A DNA stretch of 64,000 bases from Linanthus parryae (taxonomy: Eukaryota > Streptophyta > Magnoliopsida > Ericales > Polemoniaceae), in NCBI GenBank assembly GCA_023055425.1, contig JALGPY010000006.1, forward strand, positions 91,671,935-91,735,934, given 5' to 3'. Of the stretch, positions 24,013 through 36,767 are shown piece by piece. Numbering within the stretch: position 1 is the first letter of the stretch; each line of letters starts with the position of its first letter. The notes beneath the pieces were generated by a model, which did not search any database, was not told where the DNA came from, and worked only from the letters and a program-made list of their open reading frames with translations. The translations under genes were made by a program, and so were the position numbers.

Positions 24013-24435
24013 TGTTGGGTTGATGCCTTGAAGTGTGAAGAAATCACACAGAGCAACAACAAAGGACCAAGGAGAAACATGAGGAAGACAAGAAGAAAGC
24101 TGCAACAACTTCAGGTTCAGGAGTAGGTCTCACGTCATCTGAGCTAGGTCACACGACCTAGAGTAGGTTGCCCGACCTAGTTTGGGCTGGAAAAATTCTG
24201 AATGTTTTCTTATTCGCTTAGGTTAGTTGTTTGGTGATATAGAGCACTATAAATGGACCTTCAGGGTTCCTATAAACATATGCAAACATTGTAATTGGTT
24301 TCTCTGGATAAATAAATGTCGTTCTTTGCCGTGGGCATAGTTAGCACACGTTATGTTAGTGAACCACGTAAATCTAGTGTTCTTGCTTGATTTTTGTTTT
24401 CAGTTCTTCGTTCGTGAGGTGTGAGTGCTATGACA
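24013..24435 (+). repeat. 3' LTR of element A
   Basis: 423 bp, TGTTGGGTTG to CTATGACA, diverged partner of 651-1059. The U3 palindrome built from GACCTA/TAGGTC blocks is present here too (~24142-24183), with more mismatches. Confidence 0.88.
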
Positions 24436-25508
24436 AAAAAAATAATTTCTCACACAATTACTTCAGTATCACGACAGATCCTGTGAAGCAGGTAGGAGAT
24501 TACTTTTTCGAAAACATGTTTTCTTTTTAATTCTCCCTTCATCAATTTGATCTTCAATCTTCTTAAAATATAATAATTATTTTCACGGAACTTATTTTTG
24601 TAATAAATTTTGTCATTTTATTTTCGCGCAGTAATTTTCTGTGGTGGAACAAAATAACACTCTCACTATATATTTTACCAAACCTAAATCAGTGTTTCAA
24701 CATTTTACCGCGTCATTTTTACCAAAAACATTTCATCGAAACTTCACTCCAACTTTTAGATCACTTCCACTTGTATGTTGAACTGAGTACCGGCCAACAT
24801 GTGAATTATGATAGATTTCTCGAAACGTCTATATATTTGATAAACAATGCCAAGATCACATCTAACAGGTTGTGCTACATGCATCACTTAAAGGGGTTGA
24901 TAATTTTTGAGTTCCAACAGACTCGACATATCATCATGCATTTTGCAAAATATTCATTCCCCTCTTCATATAACATATCAAAAAATAACATGAAAAAGAA
25001 TCGAATTTTAATTAAAAGTGCTAGTTTGCATTTTGCCTGATGAGTCCTACACCAACAGTGTTATGTAAAAGCACTGTAAAGTTTAGTTGTAACATGTGGA
25101 TGTATTTCTTTTCTTTCAGCAAAAAGAAAGTATCTCCCAACCACATAACTGTAAAAGAGTTGGAGTTTCCGCCTCCAACCGATAAACGGGGAGAATTAAG
25201 GTGAAGGTAGGGTGAAAAAGGAGAAGGTAAAAACCTCAAGGTCACGCCTCGTTAGGATCATTACTAAGTGAGAGATTTTGGTAATTTTATTTGGGGTTAA
25301 GAAATTTCATCATCGTTAATTGTATTTTTAATAAACTATTAATATCAAATAAAAACATCGATATGCAGTTATTAATTATTTAAAAAAAAATAAGATTTAC
25401 AATCTTGACTTTTTTTTGCATAAATTTTGTTTTTATTTGCAATTTTATACAGTATTAATAATGAGGGCAAAAATACATCCACAGAACCGTGTTGGTAGAC
25501 ATATAATT
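24436..25508. other. Unassigned sequence right of element A
   Basis: AT-rich DNA with only short frames (for example 24771-25040, plus strand, no recognised motif). No TE terminus, RNA gene or splice-consistent gene was recognised. Confidence 0.4.
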
Positions 25509-25524
25509 GAAGCATTCAATTATC

Positions 25525-25529
25525 TGTTT

Positions 25530-25563
<34 letters not shown>
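25525..25563 (+). mobile_element. Minimal poly(A) insertion with a perfect 16-bp duplication
   Basis: GAAGCATTCAATTATC occurs at 25509-25524 and again at 25564-25579. Between them is only TGTTTC followed by 33 A. The structure is that of a target-primed retroposition in which almost nothing but the tail was copied. Confidence 0.75.
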
Positions 25564-25565
<2 letters not shown>

Positions 25566-25579
25566 AGCATTCAATTATC

Positions 25580-26511
25580 AATACTTCCTTTATTGCAATT
25601 AGATACCCTATGTATGGATGGAAATTTCTCAAACTCCCATTTGTGCCCTTACCCATTTTCAAATGAAGTAATTAGGTACCCAATCTTTGTAACAAATCTT
25701 TATATTTATTACAAACATGTACACTTGGTCAACTTTCTGTTCAAATATTGAGGAAATTTTATAATTTGTCCTTCATTCTGAAGATAGCTATCGTAACAAA
25801 TCCCCACAAAGTCCATAACTTTAAATTGTAGTGAAAGATAATGGGAAAATAAGTGGGTGCTTAAGAAGAAAATTACAGCCACAGAGATTAGGTAAATTTG
25901 GGTTGAAATTGGCCAAAGACCCAAAGTACTGTACTTGCACGTAAGAATTCAAGTTCGCATGCTGCTAATCGGCCACAGGATGAGAGTACTAGGGACATCG
26001 GCAAATTCAAGACAAATCACACAGGAAGTTTCACCAAAATGGGTAAGCACATTTTCATAGAGCACCATTCTCGAAGTGCAGACAAATATATCACGCTCTT
26101 AACAAAAAAAAAATATCACGCTTTAGAAGCGCCCCTCTAAAGAAACCACGTTTTGACACGTTCACCTTGGAGATGATCGCGCCCTTCCGGAGAATGAATG
26201 ACAATTGAAAGATTAAACTAATGACACAAGTTCTATGGACAAGTTCAATAAATTCACCCAAAAGGACAGGCTGGATTCTGACCAAACATCATGTAGACAA
26301 GAGTAGCCAAGCTCTGGCCCCTTCCATTCAAATCACATTTACATATAAACCTACGGCTGCCACTTTCTAGCAGCAGCTGGTTCAAAATGTTTGGTCTGCC
26401 CTCTAATTTGTGGCCTAAAGTTTTCATAAACGAAATCTATCCAAGACAAAACATGCAAGTTACACCTTTACCAGTGTCAATGTCACATGTCTAATGGGTA
26501 GAAATATTTCA
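25580..26511. other. Region downstream of the ubiquitin-conjugating enzyme gene
   Basis: This lies 3' of the minus-strand UBC gene, so its right part should include the 3' UTR (reading leftward from 26511). I could not fix a polyadenylation site. A small A-rich insertion with a 10-bp duplication sits at 26098-26112. No other gene is visible. Confidence 0.45.
26098..26112 (+). mobile_element. Tiny A-rich insertion with a 10-bp duplication
   Basis: ATATCACGCT at 26088-26097 is repeated at 26113-26122, with CTTAAC plus nine A between. It is the same pattern as at 25525-25563 but much shorter, so chance or slippage is harder to exclude. Confidence 0.45.
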
Positions 26512-29500
26512 CTACACTTTGTCATCATGGAACCACCATCTAGTATCCTTGGGAGATCTTCCATTCCTACAGTTTTTCACGTACCGATCGTTGTCTGATG
26601 GACGTTGCTGCGGGAGGATAAGAAAGCCAAAAGCCAAATTAGAATGAAGAACCAGCGCTATACTTGCACAAATTATAAAAATTAGATAGCAATGATTTGA
26701 ATGCAGACCTTGGCTGGGGAGCTCGACAGCATGGACAGAAGGCTTATGCAGATGGAACCAACAGTCATCGCTGGGGACCATGAATCATATAATATGTCTG
26801 CAGATGTGTAGTCATAAGATAATGCGTCAGTTACAAAAAGATCAATTGCCTACAGAAGTAGTAAGAGATACCAATTGACAGAACACACATCATGAATCAA
26901 TTGCATCTTTATATGTAGTGATCAAATGATTTGGATGGCAATAATATATCTCACTTTATTGAGAAAAACTAATTTAAGGACGTCGAAAGGTAAATCATGA
27001 AAGTATATAAGATCAGCCAACTCAATCGGCTTATATACGGATTCTATGTTTCATTTAATATTTTCTACTCTTCTATTGTTTTCTTCTATGAGCCGAGCAA
27101 CCAAGACTTTGAGAGTGTCAGAAAAAATAATTTACAAAACTAATAATATTACCAAGTAGCTGGAGAGCACATATTGTTCTCTCAGACTGTTCCAATGATG
27201 TATGAAACCTTTTGGGGTTACACTACATTTTCCTACCATTCATCTTTTATTTTATCATTGCTCGGCAAGATAATTCTGGTTGAAATAAAGTTATTAAGAA
27301 GATCCTCAACTGTTACAACTTAAGCTATTAGGCCAACAATACACAACTTATGTAGAGTATTCTGTTTTGGATCTCATGTTTTGGGAATATATAAATCTGA
27401 AAACAAAAATTTCACTTCTGAAGTCATTTAGAATTGCATTTTAAATTGATGATTTCCCAACAGATGACCATAAACAAGATTATTGGCTTGATAAGTCGAA
27501 CCGTTCTTAGACAACGCAAGCAACAAGCATATTCTTGAGATTCTGAAATAAGTAAATGAAAACTTAAAAAAAAAAATATTCTGAAAAGTCAAATCTGCTC
27601 ATAAGTCAGGCCCTTCCCCTGACAATGTCAGGCAAATGGACGAACATTTTATCTGCTTGCTTTCTTACAGCATAATATCAGGAGTGATAGAGGATATCGT
27701 GGACCATAATATCATGGAGACATGGACCATAAATTCACAACTGATCGGTTTCCTAGTTATTTGTCCTTTTGCACAGGGCGAGTTCTGTAGTACCAGCTAA
27801 TATCAATAACAAATAATGTAATCAGCTATATACACCACTACAAAACCCTAACACTCTAATGCATCTCTGACATCTCTTTAACATATTGTTTATCCGACCA
27901 TGACGATTTCTACATATATAACTAGATCACAAAAAGCCAAAAAACAAAAAACAAACACATAAAACTCTTATCGACAATTTGATGAATATACCTTAAGAGT
28001 AATAATAAACCCAGGTATTGACAAATGACTAATCTGTTCTATCTCGCTACACTTACTGCAGTCTATTGCCCTCAGCAAAATTTAGCCATATCCCATAATC
28101 TTATTCCATATTGGGAAGTACCACTATATAACTTGAGAAGTAATAATTAAAACACTTTTCACAATGTAGGTATGTTCATTTATTATATGCTCTCTTCTAT
28201 ACATCCAACAGGTTTCTTTAAGATTTGCAGGCTTTGAAGCACAAATGTTTTACATTTTTTTTTTGAGAAAAAAAGTTTTACAGATTTAAAAACAGGATAA
28301 CTATATCGGGACATCTTAGTATGGAAAGAAGAACTGCAATTATAGAGGGGAGGGAGCTGCACTCATTTCTATCAAAACTCCCCATCTCCCTGATGATTTT
28401 TTTCTTTTTTTTTTTCTTTTTGAGCCTTTTCTAAGTCGAGGAGCACCATTCCTGCATCTATCTAGTGATTCCTAATCAGACATGATTGATTGGCAGGAAT
28501 GGAGGTGGTAGCTCTAGAATATAACTTCTCAACTCACTACCCCCTTGCACAAGGCACAAGTGCCTTCAATGAGTAAGATACAACTGTTGCAATCATTTCT
28601 ACACCCACTGCAAAATAGAATAAATGGTAGTGGGAATAAATAGCCTGCACTCAATTCAGTACTCCTGCTGTCCAGGATGAAGGAGCTTCTCTTAGCTGAC
28701 AGGTAAGTAGCTGACAGCCTTCAAAATCAAAGGTTAGGAACCTAACAATCCTTGCTTCGGAAACTTAAAGGTTGATGAGGGTCCTCTTGATGCAAAAAAA
28801 GATAAAGCCTTTCTAAATTAGGAACTTTTTCTATCCAGGAGAAGCAGATTACTTTTAATGTGTTTTAGTTCTGTGTGGAAGCTTGCTAAACGTGCAATAC
28901 AGACAATTCTCAAGAGCTAGCGCGCTCTTGGCTTAGCCCTCAAGATTCTTCATTAAAGTGCTTAGTCAGAGCGTTAAAAATGCCCCTTCTCAACTCACCA
29001 TCCCTGCATCTATCTAGTGATTCCTAAACAGACATGATTGATTGGCAGGAATGGAGGTGGTGGCTCTAGAATATAACTTCTCAACTCACGGATACCTTCA
29101 ATTAGTAAGATACAACTGTTGCAATCATTTCTACACCCACTGCAAAATAGAATAAATGGTAGTGGGAGTAAATAGCCTGCACTCAATTCAGTACTCCTGC
29201 TGTCCAGGATGAAGGAGCTTCTCTTAGCTGACAGGTAAGTAGCTGACAGCCTTCAAAATCAAAGGTTAGGAACCTAACAATCCTTGCTTCGGAAACTTAA
29301 AGGTTGATGAGGGTCCTCTTGATGCAAAAAAAAGATAAAGCCTTTCTAAATTAGATACTTTTTCTATCCAGGAGAAGCAGATTACTTTTAATGTGTTTTA
29401 GTTCTGTGTGGAAGCTTGCTAAACGTGCAATACAGACAATTCTCAAGAGCTAGCGCGCTCTTGGCTTAGCCCTCAAGATTCTTCATTAAAGTGCTTAGTC

Positions 29501-31144
29501 AGAGCGTTAAAAATGCCCCTTCTCAACTCACCATTCCTGCATCTATCTAGTGATTCCTAATCAGACATGACTGATTGGCAGGAATGGAGGTGGTGGCTCT
29601 AGAATATAACTTCTCAACTCACGGATACCTTCAATTAGTAAGATACAACTGTTGCAATCATTTCTACACCCACTGCAAAATAGAATAAATGGTAGTGGGT
29701 ATAAATAGCCTGCACTCAATTCATTACTCCTGCTGTCCAGGGTGAAGGAGCTTCTCTTAGCTGACAGGTAAGTAGCTGACAGCCTTCAAAATCAAAGTTT
29801 AGGAACCTAACAATCCTTGCTTCGGGAAATTAAGGTTGATGAGGGTCCTCTTGATGGAAAAAATAAGATAAAGCCTTTCTAAATTAGGAGCTTTGTCTAT
29901 TCAGGAGAAGCATATTACTTTTAATGTGTCTTAGTTCTGTGTGGAAGCTTGCTAACGTGCAATACAGACAATTCTCAAGAGCTAGAGCGCTCTTGGCTTA
30001 GCCCCTCAAGATTCTTCATTAAAGTGCTTAGTCAGAGCGTTAAAAATGCCCCTTCTATTACGTTTATCACTGCTTCCTTGTGCTCATACCTGAGCTGGGT
30101 GATTCATCCATTCAGAAAAGGGTAGAAGCCCCGAGACTCTGATTTATGACCATTGATTTCATGTAGGGGTGTAAACGAGCCGAATCTATAGGTGTGCTGA
30201 CTCGGCTCTAAGCAAAGCAAAGCAAATCTAGAAGTAGGCTCAAGCTCAGCTCGTTTACAATACGAGCCGAGCTTTTCGCCAAGTGGCTCTTTAGCTTCTC
30301 TTGCAACAAAGAAAAAAAATTACAAATTGTTGAGCCGAAGAATCAAAATGTGGAATTATTGATATTATAGAAGATCATCGATGAATACATGCATAACAAT
30401 AATTAAATAATACAAACAGTTTTGATCAAACGAGAAACAGATGCAAACTATTAACAATGTTTATATATTACTACTACAAATGACATAAATTGAAACACTA
30501 CATAATACTATGTGCATGTTTGGTATCGCTGATTTTAATCCAATAGCCTCTTTTCAACAATCTTGTTTGTTATGCCTGCAGATTTTAATCTGATAATCTA
30601 CAGATTAAAATAATCTATGTGCAATTGTAGGATCTCCAAAATTGGGGATTATGCAGCTTAAAATCTCTCAAAAAAAAATTGATTTTTGATTTTCTATTTA
30701 TGGATTGGAAGTTGTGAAGGTACTGTTGATATGGATCTAAATCCTGTTTTCATGTCATCGTATTTTTTTTTCTTTAGTTTTTTGGTTCTTTAGGAGTTTG
30801 ACCTGGAGCCGATTTGTTCTTGACGGATCTTCGGATTAAATATGGATCCGAAAGTTTAGATCTGATCCAAATCCGATCCGAGCCCAATTAAGATCCGACT
30901 AGATATCGATCAAATATGAACCTACTCTTCTTATTTGGATCTGGATCTGGATATAGGTGGACCAGAATCGAAGCCGACCCGTTACCATCCCTAGCCCTTT
31001 TATTACTCCTTTATTTCTAGGTAACATAAACGTGCATGCCAATAAAAAAAAGAATTTACAAATGCTCCACATGCTGTTTTAGAGTTTGAAGAGTACAGAT
31101 ATTTGAAACCCAAGACGTGTATCAACACCCTAGAAGCACACTGA

Positions 31145-31189
<45 letters not shown>

Positions 31190-31234
31190 GAAGCCTTTGG
31201 AGTTATGTTTTGCCGCAGAACACTTTTCCACAAT

Positions 31235-31291
<57 letters not shown>

Positions 31292-34200
31292 ACAACCTCT
31301 GATGCGAGGTGTCTTGAGATAAATTTTCACTTAGAACAAACAGCATCTTTGGACTCTCTTGTACTGAGATAGTAGTAACCAATGCCACAGCTAGAGTTCA
31401 TTGGCTGATATTTTACTTTCTAAAATTACTTTGAGCGACTACTAATGATTTGCTGCTTTCTTCACATGTTTTTCCACTATTCTGAATGATATAGATATAG
31501 ACAGATCACAGGTTTATTTTTATGTATTTTGTATGGTGAAAGGTTAAGTACGTAGATTTCAGATTTATATAGACCTAGAATATGATGAAAAAGTTTTCTT
31601 GGTCTCCCTGATTTCTCATGAACAGTATTTCAGCAACATTTATGCTCTACGTCAATTACTGCGCTTCTTAGGATTGAGGTGAGTTCACTTTCACAAGTGT
31701 AGCAGTAGGGACTTTGCACTTCACCCACCCAAGGTTTGCAACACCTTTTTTCAGGATCTTTTCTCTAAGAAATGTCTATATTAAAAGAACCATAAAGTTG
31801 TCTTTTGGACCACTACGTGAATTTAATCCTCACCTTGGATTTTCCGCTTTCAACCATACTCATTCAAATTGATGGGACCCCGCTCCTACTCACTCAATTT
31901 ATCAACTTTATTTCACAAAAATATTAATTACTTCTGCTATTCTTAGTTCACATCATTCCTACCCTGTATATAGTTTTTACTTGCACCATGTTTTGAATTA
32001 AATACTAGATCTTTTTTCTCGTGATTCTGACATAGACGTAGTGCCTTCAGGCATGGTTCATACTCTAGTTCTTTGATATATTTTGAAAAGCTATAACTAC
32101 TTGTCCTCCCTTTCCTATGACATAACCAAGCAGGCAACCGGGTACGCTCACAGCCAGCAAACATATTAAGTAACAAGATCATCAAAGTTAAACCAACAGA
32201 AACAACCAACTACCAACTACCATCCTGCTGAAGAAGTCATTATGCTCAAGAATTGAATCACTCAGGGTTAGCATAGTTCAAAAATTAGGACCTGCAATCA
32301 GCGCTTCATGAAAATGAGTCAGAATGGGAACATGGAAGATAGGGAGAATAGCGAGAACAAAAAAGTGGAAGTGCCATTAAGGTTAGGGAGACAGGATCAT
32401 AATGGATAGGAGTTAGGACTCATAACTTGCTGCATCAGTATCGAATTGTTATTACTGTGTCGATGCTATCCTGATTATTGTGAAATTGTAAGTTGATATA
32501 TGATTCATATGGAGGTGCTGTCAAATTGTTATGAGTATCTGAATCATACAGAGATGCTGCTGAAATTGCTATTCGAATATACTGTTGATATTCGTGACTA
32601 TGCTGGATACATGCTATCAACTGTGTTGATTGTTGATATGCTGTTAGCATGATGATATTATCGATGTTAATGTTCATGCACGATTTGCATGTGAAATTAA
32701 ATATGAAAGTGGAAAGATAAATGGACGGGGTTAGGGATTGTACATCCCTTGGGTCAAAGACCCTGATTGCACCCGAGGCCTGGTGCAGAAAGCACTGCCG
32801 GCTTGATGGCAGGTGGGGCACTCCGCTCCCAGTTGAGAGTACGTATGCGGAGGGCGGCTGACTCACTCCGGGCTGTTTCACATCCTGCCTCCGAAGAGCA
32901 ATCTCACCATCACTCATCCAAGATCAAACTCTCTCACAGCAACCCTTCTACCCCTTTTGTAAAAGATCTAAGTATATATATACACTGATAGATACTTGTA
33001 TTCACATTAAACTCAACTCAACATGAGTTTTCCCCAGTTTAACCAGGTCGGCTAAATGGAACAAGCGTCTCCATTGGTGTGTGTCCAGCTCCAGCCTCAC
33101 TTCGTCCCTCATGTTTAATTTGACTCAAAATCTGTCTTATTGCTCTACACTCACTTTTTTATTACATCTTTTCTTAATCGCCCAACACTCTGTTTAGTAT
33201 ACCAAAGCGGGTCTTACAGTCACAAACCACACAACACCCCAGATGCACCCTTCCACTTCGACTACACTGTTTTTATCTTATGCGTAAAATCACTGTCAAC
33301 CACTCCACCTCCCCATCACTACGTACAATCGACCAAACATATCTAAAATGATCCTTCTTTGGCACCTCTTGCCTACACATAGCTATTTCCTCCTATCCAT
33401 TTTCCAATGTCCACCAACGTTACCATCCATATCCTTTATCCTGGTCCAACCAGGGTTTTGAAAAACGACTGTTACCATTATGTTATAGCCGATCTGAATC
33501 GGTAATGGCTGTGTCTAATTCGCCGGATACGTTGCACGTGAATGGGAATCACATTTGTAGTGGCCGATTGCACCATTATTGGTGGAAATCAGACAATACG
33601 CGCCGTTATCGGTGATAATCGGACAATACAACCACCGAGCAGCTCCCTTCCTATAGTTATGTATTATGAATTATCTCTCTTTCTATAGTAATGTATTATG
33701 TATTATATGTAAGAACTTGCAACAATAAGTAAAAGTTAAGAGTTAAGGACTTAAAAGAGATTATCAAGGATATATTTTGTCTAACTATGCAATATCAAGT
33801 GTCAGATAATATAGTTGTTCATGGTTGAAACATTTAAGCATGGTCTAAATAAGTAGTAAAAATACTAGAAATCTACTTGATATACAAAAACAATGGTTTA
33901 AAAGCATTTTGTACACCTTTTGACGTTTTTTAAGAGTTGCGTATTCAATACCCGATTCCCGTCATAGTCTGTCCGATACAAGCCGTGACCGATAAGTCGA
34001 CTGATAGATTCTAAATTATCCCTCCATAATTCTAACATATGGTTCAGCTCACTCCACCTTTCATCAAGACTATATCGTCTGCGAATAGCATACACCAGGG
34101 ATTATCATCCTGGATACTCCCTGTAACCTCAGACATTACCAAAGTGAACATACATGTACGGACGACCCTTGATGTAAACCTTAGTTGGGAATTTCCTTGT

Positions 34201-36708
34201 CTCTCCTCCCACTGTTCTCACTCACACTTGTAACTAATATTTTTTCCCTTGTACATGTCCTTCATCACCTCAAGATATTGAATAAGTGACCCCTTTTTCT
34301 CCAAGATTTCCCACATTAGTTCTCTAGACAATCCATCATATGCCTATCCAAGTCTATGAAAACTAAATGAAGGTCGGTCTTAATTTCTCTGTAATTCTCT
34401 ATTAAGCACCGCATTAAGAACATGGCCTCCAAAGGCCGTGGCATAAAACCAAACTAAACAGTGGTAACTTATCTCTCACATTTTAATCTCCTCTCTATAA
34501 CACTCACAAATCTTCATTGTGACACTCAAGTTTGATACCTTGAGAATTGAAGCAACATAGAATATTTCTCTTGTTCTTAAATAAAGGCACCAGTGTATTC
34601 TTCCTCCATTCTTCTGATATTTTTTTGCACTTGAAGGTTTTCCTGAAGAGACTAGCCAACCATAGTACGCATTTGTCACCTACCAATTTCCACACTTTGA
34701 AAGGAGTCCCATCAGGTCCTACAACCTTCCCCCACTCCCATCTTCTTCATCGTACCTTTTACCTCAATTTTGCTAATGTTACAAGAGAAGTTATACTCTG
34801 AGGAAAACTAGAGCCACCAAGATCCCCTAACCTCACGTGACTGAAATGGTTTTCATTAAAGAATTTCTCAAAATAACCTCTTCACCTCTCCTTAATCTTC
34901 TCATCATCCTTAAACTCTATCATCAGCATCCTTAATACACTCAGCACAACTCAAGTCCTCTTTCCTCTCCTCAATTCTTGCAATGGTGATAGATCATTCT
35001 CGCCATCCTTAGAATTAAGTCTTTCTAAAAACCATCATACTCTTACATAAAAACCACCACACACTCTCGGCCTGACGGCTTTATTAGTTTCAGGCTTTCA
35101 GCTTTTGCAACTTCAAATCTGTCAGAGGTTTCACCATTCCTCAGAGTAAATAATTAGGCAATGTCTCTCGTTTTGTCTAACGGCTTTTCGAACCTCGTCA
35201 TTCCACTACCACGTTTCTTTAGATGGTTGTACACTTCCCTTGAACTCCCCCAAAGTGATCGATGCTTTATACAGAAATAATTGCATTTAGTTACAATTAT
35301 GTAACTTACTTCCCAGACCAGTTTGCAAAAATACTAACGTATAGTTCATGAAGCATCGTAAACAGCTTACTGTAAGCAGGCAGATGAGACTGGCCCGGTG
35401 ATGGATTGGCTGGTTTGTTGCGCTGACTAGTTCTCATGGGTGAGACATAGAGAGAGAGAATGAATACATGAAGAGAGGATCTTGTAAGTTTGGAAGCAAC
35501 AGAGAGGTTTTTCTGGGAAACAATATGCATATAAGTGGACATGCTTTACAAGCAATTTTCTAACAGTCATATATATACATGAAGCTGAGGTGCATTACAC
35601 CAAGTTCCGGATAGGTAAAGTGGATACTAGCTCAATCAGAAGCTGCACCTTCCCAGAAAAGATGGTATACACATTTAAATAGATACCCCCTTTAGACTAC
35701 ATCATCCTCTCCGACCAAATAACGTTCCTCCTCCAATTAAACCAAAATTATGCACTTTCACACCATTATTTAATAAATAAATATAGTAAATAAATCAGTA
35801 AAAATAAAAGATCAAAACTTTATCATATATAAAAACCGTAAACAAAATTGGCTGCTTATGTTTATGTAATACATATTTAAGTTTATGTAATTAAATTAAA
35901 GATTTTAAATATTAATTTTTTCAATAACAATGTTCTATACCTAAATCATACAACAAATTAATACATTTTAAAAAAATTTACAGTAAATATATAGACTATT
36001 AATTTTGTATCACATATATTATATAATTCTGTTTTAAATGTTTTGGTTACCACACATTTAAATATTTTAAATTAAAATATAATTTCAATAGTTCAAAATT
36101 CCAAACGATAATTAAATATTCCAAAATGTAGTAAACAAATGTATTGGGGATAGGAACTTCCCCCGCCATTCCACTTCGATTAACTTGGTTGGAGACGACC
36201 AATTCGTCCCCCATCCCCTTTCCCTCTTCATCGGCCGGAGATGCCTTTAGTTAGTCAACCATTCATCTAGGATGTCCAAACGCAATACTTACATGATGTT
36301 TTTTGAAATCTAGGACAGAGATTGCAGGGATTAAGAACAAATTGGTAAATAGATCTATTTCTAGGTGTCAGCGTACATATACAAGCAAGGAGGTGAGAAC
36401 CACACACTCAGCTTGCGCCGTGCGTGACGTGAGATGCCGGGTGAGATGTGGTCGACCAATTTCTCGAATATATACAAGTATCACCATGCAATTATCTATT
36501 ACAATTATCTGGAGGTCAAAACTGTTTCAAGCATTCATGTCAATCTATTATTCTTTGTCCACCTTCATTTCGTATGGTTGACATAATTTTCTTAAATATG
36601 TCGATGAAACCATTATTAGATATCATCAATAGTTTGACAATAACCTCTTGAAAGGAAGCCTGAATTATATAAACACATGTATATAAATATTATATAGATA
36701 AAGAGGGA

Positions 36709-36767
<59 letters not shown>

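Larger units (their letters stand above)
651..24435 (+). mobile_element. Element A: old Ty1/Copia retrotransposon, host of the nested insertions
   Basis: Element A has direct LTRs at 651-1059 and 24013-24435, both starting TGTTGG and ending in CA. An initiator-Met-tRNA type primer binding site follows the 5' LTR, and a purine-rich tract precedes the 3' LTR. Without the B/C insert (3590-22476 plus one 5-bp TSD) its length is about 4.9 kb, usual for Copia. Flanking bases are CAAAA on the left and AAAAA on the right, an imperfect 5-bp TSD in an A-rich stretch. The gag-pol relic runs in several frames with many stops. The LTRs differ clearly by eye, so this is the oldest layer of the nest. Confidence 0.9.

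Noticed and set aside
31003..31388. Ser-Leu repeat frames opposite the GA arrays
   Set aside because: Translated microsatellites, with no gene context.
32435..32988. Overlapping frames of up to 160 codons in the E2 intron
   Set aside because: No recognised domain, low-complexity composition, inside an intron and on both strands; treated as chance.
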